Source of the DNA: Hsuehochloa calcarea
Taxonomy: Eukaryota; Streptophyta; Magnoliopsida; Poales; Poaceae
NCBI GenBank assembly: GCA_036346395.1
Contig: JAYEVG010000030.1
Location: forward strand, 62,001-126,000
Length of the DNA: 64,000 nt
Direction of reading: 5' to 3'
Shown piece by piece: positions 37,410 to 49,479 of the stretch. The notes under the pieces are model-generated. The model made no database searches, was not told where the DNA came from, and saw only the letters and a program-made list of their open reading frames with translations. Made by a program: the position numbers and the translations under genes. Each line of letters begins with the position of its first letter. Position 1 is the first letter of the stretch.

Positions 37410-38798
37410 ATGGAGCGGATAGATGAGAAGGGAGGAGAATGTTCCGGGCAAGAGAGGTGAGCATGGCCAATCTCTCCTTGCTTTCTTGTGCTGAATATTT
37501 GAGCATTGCTGAGGCGGTGCTGCGGTGGAGTAGTTGCGACATTGAATTCATGCGTGTTTATGTGCTTGTGTCCTTGGTAGTTCGTGCTATCAACTGCTCA
37601 TGTTAAGCTAGAGCTGTAGAATCAGTTGGATCACGTCGCTCTAGCCTGCTCCGTGTTTTTGCCACTGTTTTTCAAGCTATGATTTTTCTCCTGCTTCAAA
37701 GAAGAAGAAAAGGCTTCTGATTTTCCATGTCTCTTCAGTTGGGAATTATAGTTCGATGAGATTTAGGACATTGTTTAGCAATTGCCGGTGTTAAACCGGG
37801 TGTCGTATGTCGTCCTTGAAATCGAATGTCAAAGTTTTTGTCTTGGTGGCGGTGCACGCCAATTACTTGCTGGATTTCCATGGCAGACGAGGTGTTGGGG
37901 CGTAGCATCAAAAACCCTCTTTTGGGGGTCGATTACTGCTGGTCCCTGAGAAGGGGGTGGATTCTTTGTTTCAATGCTTGCCTTTGTGAAAGAATTACCT
38001 TGTTGTGTCAGGAAGAAGAAAATGCGCAGGAAAAGCACTGGCCCTGATTCAATTGCTGAAACCATCAAGAGGTGGAAGGAGCAAAACCAGAAGCTTGGGG
38101 AAGAGAATGCCTCAAGGAAAGCACCAGCCAAGGGTTCAAAGAAAGGGTGCATGGCAGGGAAAGGAGGTCCTGAAAATTCAAATTGTGATTACCGCGGCGT
38201 GAGGCAACGGACATGGGGCAAATGGGTGGCTGAGATCCGTGAGCCCAACCGTGGCAAGCGGCTATGGCTGGGCTCATTCCCTACTGCATTGGAAGCTGCA
38301 CATGCATATGATGAGGCGGCAAGGGCAATGTATGGCTCCGCAGCACGTGTCAACTTCTCAGAGCATTCCGCGGATGCCAACTCTGGCTGCACGTCAGCAC
38401 CTTCGTTGCTGATGTCTAATGGTCCCACCGCTGCGCTAAACCAGTCTGATGAGAAGGATGAGTTGGAATCGCCTCCATTTCTGGTGTCCAATGGACCGAC
38501 CGCTGTGTTGCATCAGTCCGATGAGAAGGATGGGTTGGAATCTGTAGAGGCTGAGTTGCATGAGGTGAAAACAGAAGTGAGCGATGACTTGGGAAATATC
38601 CATGAGGAGCGGAAGACCCTAGAGGTATTTCAACCGGAGGGTAGTGTTTTAAACAAAGAAGTGAACGTAAGTAATGATTACTTCAACGTCGAAGAACTTC
38701 TCGAGATGATAATTGTGGAATTGAATGCCGACCAAAAAACGGAAGTACATGAAGAATACCAAGATGGAGATGATGGGTTTAGTCTTTTCTCATATTAG
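37410..38798 (+). CDS. DREB2A: DREB2A-type AP2/ERF transcription factor, two exons
   Basis: Exon 1 is 37410-37456 (MERIDEKGGECSGQE) and exon 2 is 38012-38798; the arginine codon is split by the intron. The 277-residue product matches rice DREB2A (274 residues) nearly end to end as I recall it. A basic nuclear signal (RKKKMRRKS) is followed by the DREB2 motif GPDSIAETIKRWKEQN, then one AP2 domain at about 76-132 (YRGVRQRTWGKWVAEIREP, LWLGSFPTALEAAHAYDEAA) with the valine and glutamate that favour the DRE core CCGAC. The acidic tail (EELLEMIIVEL, DDGFSLFSY) is the likely activation region. DREB2A switches on drought-, salt- and heat-response genes in the nucleus. Residues about 146-190 hold an imperfect internal repeat (SNGPTAALNQSDEKD, SNGPTAVLHQSDEKD). 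An in-frame ATG at 37974 inside the intron would give another N-terminus if the intron were retained. Confidence 0.93.
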
Positions 38799-39402
38799 GT
38801 TGTAGCCATGCGGAGTAATAGGAATAACTTCATTCTAGCTGCTAGGGAATACTTCAAATTATCTACAACCTGAAGCTTTGTAGTCATTTATGGTTTTCAT
38901 CTTACTGGAAGATAGCTTTATACTATAAGCCAACGGGTACAAGAAATTGTCCTGTGTGTTGAGTTCATGTACTATGGTAAAAATGAATCCATATTTAATG
39001 AGCTTATTTGTTGATAATCATGCTTATTTGTCCTGTTGAACTCGAGTTAGCTCTTAAAAATGAGTTGTAGTTACTAGATACTCCGAATAGGACTTCAGGG
39101 AATTCGGACTTTAGGGTTACATGAAATTGCTCAAATAGGCATATTAGGGTTACAATAGAATGATCACATTATTTATAACTGTTACATGCATGGATTTGTA
39201 AATACTTAACATATCAATAGAATAATTGTATTATTTATAATGCCTTCATGCATGGATCTGTAAATACCAATAGAATAATGGTATTGGATTTGTAAATACC
39301 AATAGAATAACCGTAATATTTATAATGCTTACATGCATGGATTTAGAAATACTTTACATAACACTACACTGCTATATAATCATTCAAAGTACTACAAATA
39401 AA
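38799..39402. other. Intergenic, between two converging genes
   Basis: AT-rich 3' flanks of DREB2A and of the minus-strand gene that follows. A short sequence (AATAGAATAA...TTTATAATGCTTACATGCATGG) is repeated loosely three times between 39150 and 39350. No gene. Confidence 0.5.
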
Positions 39403-41408
39403 TTATGAAAACTTTGTAAGGGGAAGTTGCAGACATTCTCTGAATTCAAGCCACCTTGTTTCACTGTGGAAGGTCCTTTGTTTGTTAGGCCAGTAGGTTA
39501 GCCAAATCCAGCCTCTGATCTCCCAGTCCATAGTATTTCCTAATGCTGCACCGCACACCTTCCACCAGACGCTGTCTCCATACTCATCACGTGCAAAAAT
39601 GATGCCGCCCTGCTTTGTGAATGGGCGGTACACATTTGAGTACCTGTCACGGAACCAGGCCCTTGGCTGAAGCAGCGAAAGCTTGGAAGGCTTCGAAGAA
39701 TAAACCTCCCTGCCATTTACACCATCATGCAGAAACCAGTTCAAGGTTGCAGTGTTTCCATGCACAGACTGTTCAAATTTCCAGGGTTTCATGGCCAGTG
39801 TGAGGCTTTCAGTAACGGATGCCTTCATACCAAATGAGTTTGGAGGATCAAATGAACCCTCAATGCCCTTCTCAAGACCGAACTCAAGCGTAGGGTTGTC
39901 GGAGGACTTGCTGACTGAAACCGACAGTACATCTGATTGTTGCATAGGTGTGATTTGCAGCATGACACGTGATGGGAAATGTTTCTCTTCAGAGCCATAT
40001 CCACGTTCCGCCATGAGGGTCTCAGAGACCAAAGAGTCCACGTCACACCTGGGATGAATGCCACAGTAAGTGTTGTTCTTGGTTTTAGATAATTCACATA
40101 TATGGTGATTTTTTTTTTGCTTTAATTTGTACAGTTGAGTTATGACCGACTTGTGAAACAATGTTGGATTACAGTATGCTTTTGAATTTCTAGACAGTTT
40201 CTGAAGTTTTCAACTTGAGTTTTAGTCTCTCTAAGACCCATGTGGTATATAGGGGAGAAACATGTTACAAAAACACATATGACTGCTTGCTCAAGGTCTA
40301 TGTTACCTTTCCAAATTTTCACTTGTCAAGGATCTCACTTGCTTGTTAAACCTTTAGTTTTGACACCAAACATATGCAGATATGCTGTACATGTTACTGT
40401 GAAAATTTAATATTTCTCCTTACTGAAATTATTGCTACCTCAGATAAAGTAAAGAAAATCATTTTTTTCTTCTTCTGAATTAATAAGGATTTAAATGGTT
40501 CATGTAAGAAAGCGAATGAAATCCTTATATGTGAAAATCACTGACCTTACGTTATCAACCTTTACCTCAACATCAATCCAGTTCTCCCTTCTGACTGTTT
40601 TGTAGGCTAGCTGAATCACACCTTCAAGTTGCTGATAAGTGAGCGAGAAGAGAAGACGCTCATCCTGTGTTGCTACTGCAGGATCTTCCATGCCCATGGC
40701 AATAACTGGGCAGTACAGTTGGACCTTCCAGAGCCCACTCGCTGAGAGAGCATACGAGAACAGTGGTGATGGTACGCCAAACGAGTGGTGTGAGGATTTT
40801 AGCTCAACAATCCAGTTAGTCACTGCAAGATTCAGTGTCTGCATCCATTGGTCCTCAAGGTTTGCCCCGAGCATTTTGACAAGGGTCTTTGCAGCATCTC
40901 TGCACTTTGAGCCAGTCAGCTGGGTTTTCAGTGAGTCCAAGCATCCACGGCGGAGATCATGGGGAGCCTCATAGATGCAGACCAGGAAGGCCAGGGACAA
41001 GAAAACTATGTTAAACACGTCCTTGAAGTTGCCATGAAGTTGTGCCCCGGGGAACCGAAAGGACAATTTGTTGTCAGGTCCATACCTGAGCACCCAGTTC
41101 ACAATGTCGACGAACAACTGGATCATGTCTTGTTCATCTAGAGATTGCTGTGTCTTTGTTTTCAGGTGGACTGGTTTGGACGTCCACAGAGAAATCGGTA
41201 CACGGTAGTTTGCAAAGATGGAGAAGGTGAGGTAGGAAGGCTGGGTGGGAGGTGTTTTGACAATTGAGAGGCTCATCGATGGCTGCGATGATGCCGATGC
41301 TGATGGCGTGGTGCAGATGCAAAGGGACATGGAGTTGGTGCGCCATTGCGAGAATGGAGGCAGGTTGGTGATCCAACCCCATACATCAGGAACAAAGTTG
41401 TAAGCCAT
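39403..41408 (-). CDS. Conserved plant protein of unknown function, two exons
   Basis: Exons 40546-41408 and 39403-40048 (minus) join through a split arginine codon (AG/G) with clean GT/AG borders, giving 502 residues without interruption. I do not recognise the family with certainty. It begins MAYNFVPDVWGWITNLPPFS. The middle is predicted mostly helical (DMIQLFVDIVNWVLRYGP, FNIVFLSLAFLVCIYEAP, which could be a buried or membrane-touching helix). The second exon is rich in beta-type and aromatic residues (SVWWKVCGAALGNTMDWEIR, GWIWLTYWPNKQRTFHSETR). There is no signal peptide or catalytic motif that I can see. The length of the open frames and the neat splice argue for a working gene. Its promoter side carries a tandem duplication and a small hAT-like insertion. 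Confidence 0.82.
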
Positions 41409-41459
41409 TCTGGTGTTGGAAGCTCTAGCTGGTGGTGTGATGATGGGAGTAGTATAGTG

Positions 41460-42130
41460 TGCTTTTAAAGAGGAAAAAGGCGATGATATAGTGGATAAAA
41501 TTTCGGTTCTTGTTTATGATCGAGTCCAATGACTCACGGCATTGTTTGGGGTAAAGTAGATTCTTGTTTAGAATATCTAGTCCCTAAGTTGAAAATTTTC
41601 TGTTATCAATTGGAACTTGAAGAATCTCCCTTTATGCTTCCGCAGGGTTTAAAAACCGGTAAATTTTCGGTACCGTTATCGACGGTAACCGGTTTTCGGT
41701 TGAATTCGTTAAATTTTGCTTAAAATTCAATCGAAATTCGAAATTCGAAATTTGAATTTGTAAACTCCGGAAAAACCGGCCGGGATTTCAAATCCCGGCC
41801 CCCACCGGTAAACCGGTTACCGGCCGGTTACCGGCCGGTATTTCTATCCATGCTTCCGTGCGTTGCTAAAGGTATATATATGGCTATAGCACATTTCAAA
41901 CTCAAGTTGGTGACTTGATGTTGTAAGAAGACAATACAGCGTGATTTTAAAGAGTACAAAGGTGGATTGAGGATAATTTTGGGTTGATATCTCGGATTTA
42001 TGAGTCTGATTGAGTCCAATGAGGCACTGCAAATTATCGTGTGAAGGTAGATTCTGCCATTCTGGACGAGGAATGGATGCTAGTCTTGTGCTGTCAATTG
42101 GAAGTTGGAACCTGAAGAATCTCGCTCTGC
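41460..42130. repeat. Tandemly duplicated upstream DNA
   Basis: The segment at about 41463-41640 (TTTTAAAGAG, GAGTCCAATGA, then CAATTGGAACTTGAAGAATC) recurs at about 41944-42125 with the same order of motifs, some 480 bases further on. The first copy lies directly upstream of the unknown gene (start 41408). The second copy may be what is left of a tandem gene duplicate. Confidence 0.6.
41643..41850. mobile_element. hAT-like MITE with CCGGTTACCGG-rich end
   Basis: A 208-base insertion bounded by a perfect 8 bp repeat TGCTTCCG (41635-41642, 41851-41858). Its ends, CAGGGTTTAAAAACCGG and (reverse complement) TGGATAGAAATACCGG, are imperfect inverted repeats. The right third repeats ACCGGCCGGTT. 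Non-coding. About 235 bases upstream of the unknown gene's start. Confidence 0.72.
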
Positions 42131-43321
42131 TTTCGTGAAGCTTCAGAATTTATCAGCTCCAGTTGCATATTATTTACTCTTGCCTTTGTCTCATCGAGAA
42201 TTATATCCATTCAGTTTGCAGTTGTCGGGGTGTTTCGTGCATTGTAAAGCTAACATTTGGTTACAAGAAATCCTATTTATGCCTGTGCAAAGACGTGTAG
42301 TACAGCCCTGAAATGGTGAACGCGTCGTACCGCATGTCCATCGCGTACGTACTCAGAATTCAGAAATGCTCAGCCGATGTTCAATTTCGGCCATGCGCTT
42401 AGCATCCTGGGGAGGAGAATCCTTGAACTGAAATGATGGCAGTTCCAAATCTCGCACATGCACCTTGTTGCTCAATCTTGAGCAAAGCTTTGCTAGTATA
42501 ATAGGGCAGTTAGGCAGGCCTGCGGATTCTTTCCCTAGCAGCGCTGCGTTTCATTCACCAACACCACACCGGGCTGTTCCAGAGTCCAGATTCGGCACCA
42601 AGTGCTCGGACTATATGGCACAAAGGAGAACAATGCATTGCTAGTGGTAGTAGCTTGCCGGCACAAACGTTGCAACTTGCAACTATTATATCCACCGGCT
42701 GCCAAAAGCAGAGCTAGCTATCTAGCTGCTACAGGCAATAACAGAAGGCATGAGATGCTTCAACAATCAACATTCAGAATCCCAGAGTCACTCGTACATC
42801 GTAAACAGTTCAATTTGTTGTTCGAACTTTGTGAAAGTCACTCATGAACTGTAAACAGCTCAATTTGTTCAGGTTCAGGCACCATCTATCTAGGCGCTGT
42901 CGCCTATTCGTATGCAGTTTCTCAAAACAAACAGAGACAACAACGAACTGCCTGAAAACACAGCTGAATATGCTACGGGTGGTCTACTGGTGTTAAACCG
43001 TGTGACTCTGAAGTATATTCGCAGTAATGGTGTTGCTGATTATACATGTCAAAACTCAAAAGGAATTTACTAACCAAATAGCTGTTTAGAGAGGCACTCA
43101 TCGATCGTGTTGTGTGTGCAACCAAAAATCACTCCAATCTTATCTTCCCGGAGATTTAAGTGCAGAAACAGATTGGTTTCCATACCACCGTGTGTCGGTT
43201 CGGTGTTATGTTGGTGTCGCAGGATTGTAGGTCTCGGTCTTCCTCCCAGCACCTATTCTTCAAAAAAAAATTATCAACAGTATGCAAAAAAAAAGAAGCA
43301 AACAAACAGGTACATTGCAGC
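42131..43321. other. Intergenic, no gene seen
   Basis: AT-rich, with no frame resembling a protein. A short CAGTTCAATTTGTT motif occurs twice (42807, 42855). It ends at the Copia element, whose target duplication begins at 43317. Confidence 0.5.
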
Positions 43322-46300
43322 TGTTGGAATAGCAACTTGTATTATCAGGGGCCACTTGGCCAGTATATATATACAATGCATGTTACAGATAAGGAAACCA
43401 AATCAAATCATATCTCTAATTATATCTCTAACACCCCCCCTCAAACTCATGGTGGATCAACAACACTGAGTTTGGAGAGGTAGAAGCCGTGCTGTGCTCG
43501 AGTCCAGGCCTTCGTGAAGAAATCCGCTATCCAAGCTCAAGGCACATATCAAGAGCAATCACCGATCATGCACACAAGACCTCATGAAGGAAGCATCAAC
43601 ACCAATATGCTTGGTGAGCTCATGCTTCACGTGGTCACGGCAACATCTTGATAGCACTTGTATCTTTGTCGACAAGAGAGGAGTCTGGTGTAATGTAAAC
43701 ACCAAAATCCTCAAGTAACCACCGTAGCAAGTAATCTCTCTTGCCAAGAGAGCCATAGCTCGTAACTCACCTCTGACTCGAACGGACACTGCAATCTGCT
43801 TCTTCGCCTTCCGCAATAAGCGAACCACCAAGAAAAACACAAGAAGCAGAGATAGACCGCGATCGGAGGATCGCCGCCCAAGTAGCATCCGAATAAGCTC
43901 AAGTCAGAACGAGCCGGAGCGTGGAAAGAAGAGACGGCGAGAGATAGTCCCACGAAGGTATCGCAGAACTCAAGAAGGTGGTGTAGTGGACTGAGTGGGA
44001 GCAAACAAACCGACTCGTAATGTGAACCGGATAAGTGATATCCTGACGAGTAATGACAAGGTAGACAAGACTCCCAACAAGATGGCGATAGCGAGTCGGA
44101 TCGTAAAGAGGCTCGCCATCGAGGGTCGGAGGTGAACATTGAGCTCCATAGAGTCTCAACAGACGCCGATCGGTGAGGGAGGCGCGATCAAGAAGATCTG
44201 GATATACTTCTCTTGAGACATAAAGAAACCATCTCGAGTGGAAGTAACCTCAATCCCAAGGAAGTAACGAAGAGGACCAAGATCCGACATAAGGAATCGC
44301 TTCACTAAGACGAGCCTTGACAAAGGCAATGTACTCGAGTCATCTCGGTAATGATCATATCATCAACGCATGTAAGAAGAAGAGTCCGACCACGAGACGA
44401 AGTGTGGACAAAGAGCGCAGGATCATGATCACTTGGCCGAAAAGCCGCAGCGAGTGACCACAGAGGAGAAGCGCCAAACCGTGCACGAGGGGCTTGCTTA
44501 AGGCCATAGAGAGAGCGGCGAAGGCGCATGCACCATGCCCTCGTGAACAGAATACCCGTGTGGCGGATGCATGTAGACCTCCTCACGCAACTCGCCATTA
44601 AGAAAGACATTCTTGACATCAAGCCGAGAATGCAGACCGATGGCAACAGACGCCACCAAAAGAAGAGCGCGACGGTGGTCATGTGGGCCACAGAGCAAAA
44701 GTCTCGTCGTAGTCACGACCATGCTCTCGCCGAAGCCACGAGCAACAAGACGCGCCTTATAGCGCCAAGAGAGCCATCGAGCGAGTCTTAATCTTATAGA
44801 CCCACTTACATGTGATGGGACGAGAGTGAGATGGTAAAGGAACAAGATCCCAAGTACCAGTACGCTCGAGGGCAACAATCTCCTCGGCCATGGCATGCTG
44901 CCACTCAGGATGAGTAACAACATCCCGTGGGAGGCAAAGCTCACAAGTAGCCGCACGGCAGAAAGGCAAAACAGGCAGGGGCCGAATCGATCAAGCGATC
45001 GCGAGAGCGTAGCGAGGAGAAGACGGCCCATCAAGGGAAGATGAAGCATCAGAAGAAGATGAAACATCAGGAGAAGTGGGCTCATCTGGAAGATCCTCAT
45101 ACGAGGTCGACGAGTGTAGACGAGTGTAGTGGGGGGAGCCTGAGGAGCCGCAGGAGACGAAGCAGGCGGCGACAATGGCGGAGAGGCCACAGGAGAAATA
45201 TGTGGAGACTCAGTGGGACGGGTGGACAAGGGCAAGACAGAGATAGGTGTATCCGAAAAGTCAAAAAAGACAGAGACTCCACAGAGGAAGCCGAAGGAGA
45301 GACAGGACGTGGGTAGAAGGGACGAGACTCGTCGAAAGTGACGTCCCGAGAAATCCGCATCCGTCGACCAACAGGATCCCAGCACCGATAGCCCTTGTGC
45401 TCGCAGATCGTATCCCGTAAAGACACACTCAACAGATCGAGCGATCGGTTTGGTGCGTTCTCGAGGGGCGAGGAGAACGAGCAAACGCGACCAAATGCAC
45501 GGAAGGCGAGTAGTCGGGAGGAGACCACGAGACGCCAATAGGGATTGCGCTCAAGAGCGTAAGAAGGTGGATGTTGACAAGATAGGTAGCAGTGGAAACA
45601 GCCTCCGCCCAAAAGTGAGGTGGAATAGAGGCGGCAATCATCAGGGCACGAGCTGATTCAAGAAGGTGACGATGCTTGCGCCAAGAACACCATTCGAGCA
45701 TGAGCACCAGACAAGAGAATCGAGCGAGAGTGCCTCGCCAAGAAGGAAAGCCGCGAGGTGATGAGAGAGGTACTCGCCACAGAGTCGACACGAAAAACAC
45801 GAATAGGAGTGGAGAACTGTGTGCGAACCATGGTGGCAAACTGTTTATAGATGGACAAGACCTCACTACGAGAAGACATGAAATATATCCAAGTGTGGCG
45901 AGAGAAATCATCTATAAATATGATATAGTATCGATGACCCCTTTCAAACGAAGGAGTCGGACCCCAAACATCGAATGAACAAGATCAAAAGGACACCGAG
46001 ACATCGACTCACTATGAGGATAAGGAAGTCAATCATTTGCCTAACTTACACCCGACAATCTAAAGAGACGCCACCGAGACAGATCCCGAAGACCACGACG
46101 AACTAAGGATGACAGACGAGATCCACACATATGACCAAGACGGTGATGCCATCACGGAAAGAACCGTAGACTGAGTAGCCAAGCGAGAGATCGGCGCGCT
46201 ACGGGGCGTGGAAGGAAGGTGAAGCTACCAAGCTCCAGAGACGCTGTGAGTCAAGGCGCCGAGGGCCGAACCAACCGAGCTCCTGTGTTTGGTCCTGAAC

Positions 46301-47943
46301 ACAACAAGAGTCGAGTCGAGAATGACCCGATAACCAAGGTCGAGAATCATCCAAAGCAGAAAGAAGTCGCATGGTTAGGCGAGGAACATGAGCAAATGTA
46401 AGGAACATGAAAAATGAGTTGCTAAGAGGTCCTCACTGCAGACGAAAGAGAGGTACCATCGCAGTAAGTACAGCGGCGTGGGAATCAAGAGGTGTAACAA
46501 AAGATAGAGTGGAAGAATCGGAAGTCATGTGGAAGGATGCTCCGAATCAAGGATCCACGGGAGGTACCGACCGTAGGAGGTGGTTTCTCGTGTCAAGAGT
46601 CACCGCAGAACCCGCAGAACTCCGCCGAGGAAGAACACAAGCGGCAAGCGATCGTCGGTCCGCTATCTCTCGCCTTCGAGAGAAAACGCGAAGTAGTCGA
46701 TGCAGCACGTTGTAGAAGTACCGGTGCCAGTGCTAGGAGAAGAACGACGTGAAATATGCCATTGTTTCTTGTAGCACTGGGACTCAATGTGGCCGATCCT
46801 GTCGCAGTAGGAGCAGCGAGGACGACCACCGCCAGATGGAGGGCGGCCACCACCACCTGTGGCAGCCGCTGGAGGAGGCAGTGTACTGAAGCGTGAAGTA
46901 GTCGATGTAGCAGGTGTACGGACGGCGAGCACGGAGGGGAGTGGCATCAGACCAGCACCACTCAGACGAGTCTCCTCTGCACGTATCTCGGTACCCATTG
47001 GTAGGCGGCGCTGGACGGCGCGGCGACCAAGGTAACGTAGTCTAATAGGCGGCGCTCGACGGCGCGGCGATTAGACCGACGTTTTTTTTTGTTTTTTGTT
47101 TTTTTGTTTTTGCTTTTTTTCCGGCGGCTCCTTTAAAAGGAGACGGGGGGCGCTTTACCCTACCATCGCCGAGCGGGGAAACCCTAACTAGGGTTTCCCC
47201 CTTGTGTGACGGCGGCGGTGGGGATAGTCTCCCGAGGCGGCGCCGCCCTTGTGCTTTCGGCAGCGGCGGCTGAGTCCGGTGGTCGGCGGCAATGGCGGCG
47301 GCGTCTCGGTCACGGAGGGTTTCCCGTTCAGGCGGTAGCCGGTGGCGGCGGCTGGTGCGATAGCGCGGCGACGGCGAAGGTCTTCGACAATGCTCACTAA
47401 GAAGCGGCGACGCAGACAATGGCAGCTTCACCAGAGTGGAGCGGCGGCCCTCGCGGCTCCGAGTAGGCGGCCAAATTGATGAGCAGCGGTGGAAGCACAA
47501 TGGCGATGGAAGCAGCCTCACGGCTTCCGAGGCGGTTAGCGGAGCGGCGGTGGAAGCACAATGAGCGGCAGCAGTGCCGAGGTGACGGGCTCCCGAGGGT
47601 CTTCACCGCCCTCGCGGCTTCCGAGGCGAGTCAGAGCGGCGCGGCGGCCGAGGCGACGGGGCTCCCGAGGGCTTTCCGAGGCGGCGGCGGCGGTGGTGGG
47701 CAGCAAGATGACAAGGCCGGCAGCGAGACGTCGGTGATGAGATGATGCCGACGAAGCGACGAGACGAAGTTGCACGAGCGTGAGGAAAGCCGGCGGCAGC
47801 GACTAGAGGTAACCCTAATGCTCTGATACCATGTTGGAATAGCAACTTGTATTATCAGGGGCCACTTGGCCAGTATATATATACAATGCATGTTACAGAT
47901 AAGGAAACCAAATCAAATCATATGTCTAATTATATCTCTAACA
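43322..47943 (-). mobile_element. Copia-type LTR retrotransposon, complete ends
   Basis: Two 112-base LTRs (43322-43433 and 47832-47943) differ at a single base. GCAGC is duplicated outside them (43317-43321, 47944-47948). On the minus strand the primer site TGGTATCAGAGC (47820-47831) follows the right LTR, and a G-rich tract (CCCCCCC on plus, 43434-43440) precedes the left one. The interior encodes Copia gag and pol, in several frames. The near-identical LTRs indicate a recent insertion. Compared with usual Copia elements of about 5 kb it is slightly short, and the first 800 bases after the primer site are unusually GC-rich without a recognisable gag N-terminus. Confidence 0.92.
43559..46998 (-). 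pseudogene. Frameshifted Copia gag-pol
   Basis: Read on the minus strand from right to left. A gag zinc knuckle CSYCDRIGHIESQC is at about 46770-46815. A region with PRLTM.LLS and WSL before the integrase is at 46200-46400. Integrase with FARSPRPSRTHQ-like and YYIIFIDDFS-like runs follows at 45400-45950. Then come reverse transcriptase motifs HPEWQHAMAEEIVALERTGT, PITCKWVYKIKTR and DVKNVFLNGELREEVYM, and SLYGLKQAPRARF with the active-site line CVDDMII (44350-44970). RNase H lies at 43700-44100. The active site usually reads YVDD; here the tyrosine is a cysteine. At least five frame changes break the polyprotein, so it is not functional as written. Confidence 0.8.
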
Positions 47944-48269
47944 GCAGCAACAAAATTACGGAGAGATAAATTATCACAAGAAGCAACACAGAGTACTATA
48001 CTAAACATAAACTTGAAACTAGGAACAGGATAAGGATCACCAAAAAGATACGAAGGGTCCTGATATACCCAACATAATCTATTAACAGAAAAATCGTATA
48101 AAACAATCAAAATCCTATAGTTAAAAACAGCTACCCCTAAACCCCAGCAGGCCAGCGTTCCAAATTCCCAAAACCATAGCGATGGGCAGTTACAAGCCTA
48201 CAGTCGTGTTTGCGTCGGAATTTTTTTTTGATTCGGTCTTTGTTCAAACACCCATCCGAACAATACAAA
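47944..48269. other. Unassigned AT-rich DNA
   Basis: No gene or repeat recognised between the Copia element and the small LTR element to the right. Confidence 0.4.
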
Positions 48270-48540
48270 TACAAAATCTGAGTTTTGATGATATCGTCGT
48301 AGCATGCAACTCTTAGAAAAATATATCGAGTATCAAAAGATCTCCTCTCATCTGGTGTCTGCGACAACCTATAAAACACAAGGTGTGGGAGCAAAGTCGA
48401 CCACAGCAACACGACGAAGATGATAAAACTGACAAATATAGAGAAAGCTATCAAATCAAGCCGAAGAAGAATATAAAGAAGCATAACGGTACAGATCGTA
48501 GCCCAAGACGGCGGAGCGCAGTGCACAAGAAACACAACGA

Positions 48541-48735
48541 AGGCACGGTGCAAAAGAAGTGCGACACAATGCATAAGAAGTGCAACAGAGGCGTAGTGCG
48601 GAAGAAGTATGACACAATACACAAGAAGCGCAATGGAGAAGAAGTGTGACACAATGCACAAGAAGTGCAACGGAGACGTAGTGTGGAAGAAGTATGACAC
48701 AATACACAAGAAGCGCAATGGAGAAGCAGTGCGGA
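48541..48735. repeat. Short tandem repeats inside the small LTR element
   Basis: Units with GAAGAAGT(A/G)TGACACAAT and CACAAGAAG(C/T)GCAA recur four to five times, in a nested 50- and 105-base pattern. They explain the open frames with repeated KKYDTIHKKRNG-type residues and their minus-strand partners. Confidence 0.75.
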
Positions 48736-49479
48736 AGAAACACGGTGTCCTTAAAAGCTTGGGGCGGCGGATCTGCAGCGGCTCAAAGAGAGCAACGGCT
48801 GCTGCCATGCAAAAAAATTAATATGCTTCTATGACTAAAAATAAATTTATGGATTCGCGTGGCTTAGACGAACTCAAAAATAAAGTGCTACGAACTTGGA
48901 CAGACATAGTGGAAGAAATAACACAAAGCAAGAAAAAGACTCAAGGATAACTAGCAGTAGATACTAGCAGCAAGCAGGCAAGTGCGACAACCAAACAACA
49001 AGGATCAGTAGCGAACAACACTCGCCCAGAAGCACCACGTGCAGCCCAATACGACCCAAAGCAGCATAGTGCAATCCCAGTGAAAAAGCCACAGCAACTT
49101 CAGATGCTAAGAAGTCAAGCACAGCCGAGCCATCCTCGAACGCCAAACAAACTCCAAAATCGTCTGCCCCCCAATCCAAATCCAAACGCACCAGCGCAAC
49201 TCCCACTGTGGTCGCCAGCAGAAGATCCGGTGGGGGAGCTCGAGGAGGACGAGCGCGAGAGAGCCATGGTGGTGGCGGCATGACAGCAGCAGCAGCAGAA
49301 GATCCGGTGGGGGAGCTCGAGGAGGACGATGGCGGCGACCTCGACTTCCTGCTCCCACTACACGCAGTAAACGTGCGACGATGAGGGCAACAGAGGATGC
49401 TTCACGGCGGTCGAGCGCCCCGGTGGAGTAGAGCACCCAGGTGTAGAGGACCCGCTCGGTGGCTGCATCGAGCGATGAG

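Noticed and set aside
48137..48808. A 223-codon minus frame with repeated cysteine- and histidine-containing units
   Set aside because: Produced by the short tandem repeats at 48541-48735; not a zinc-finger protein.
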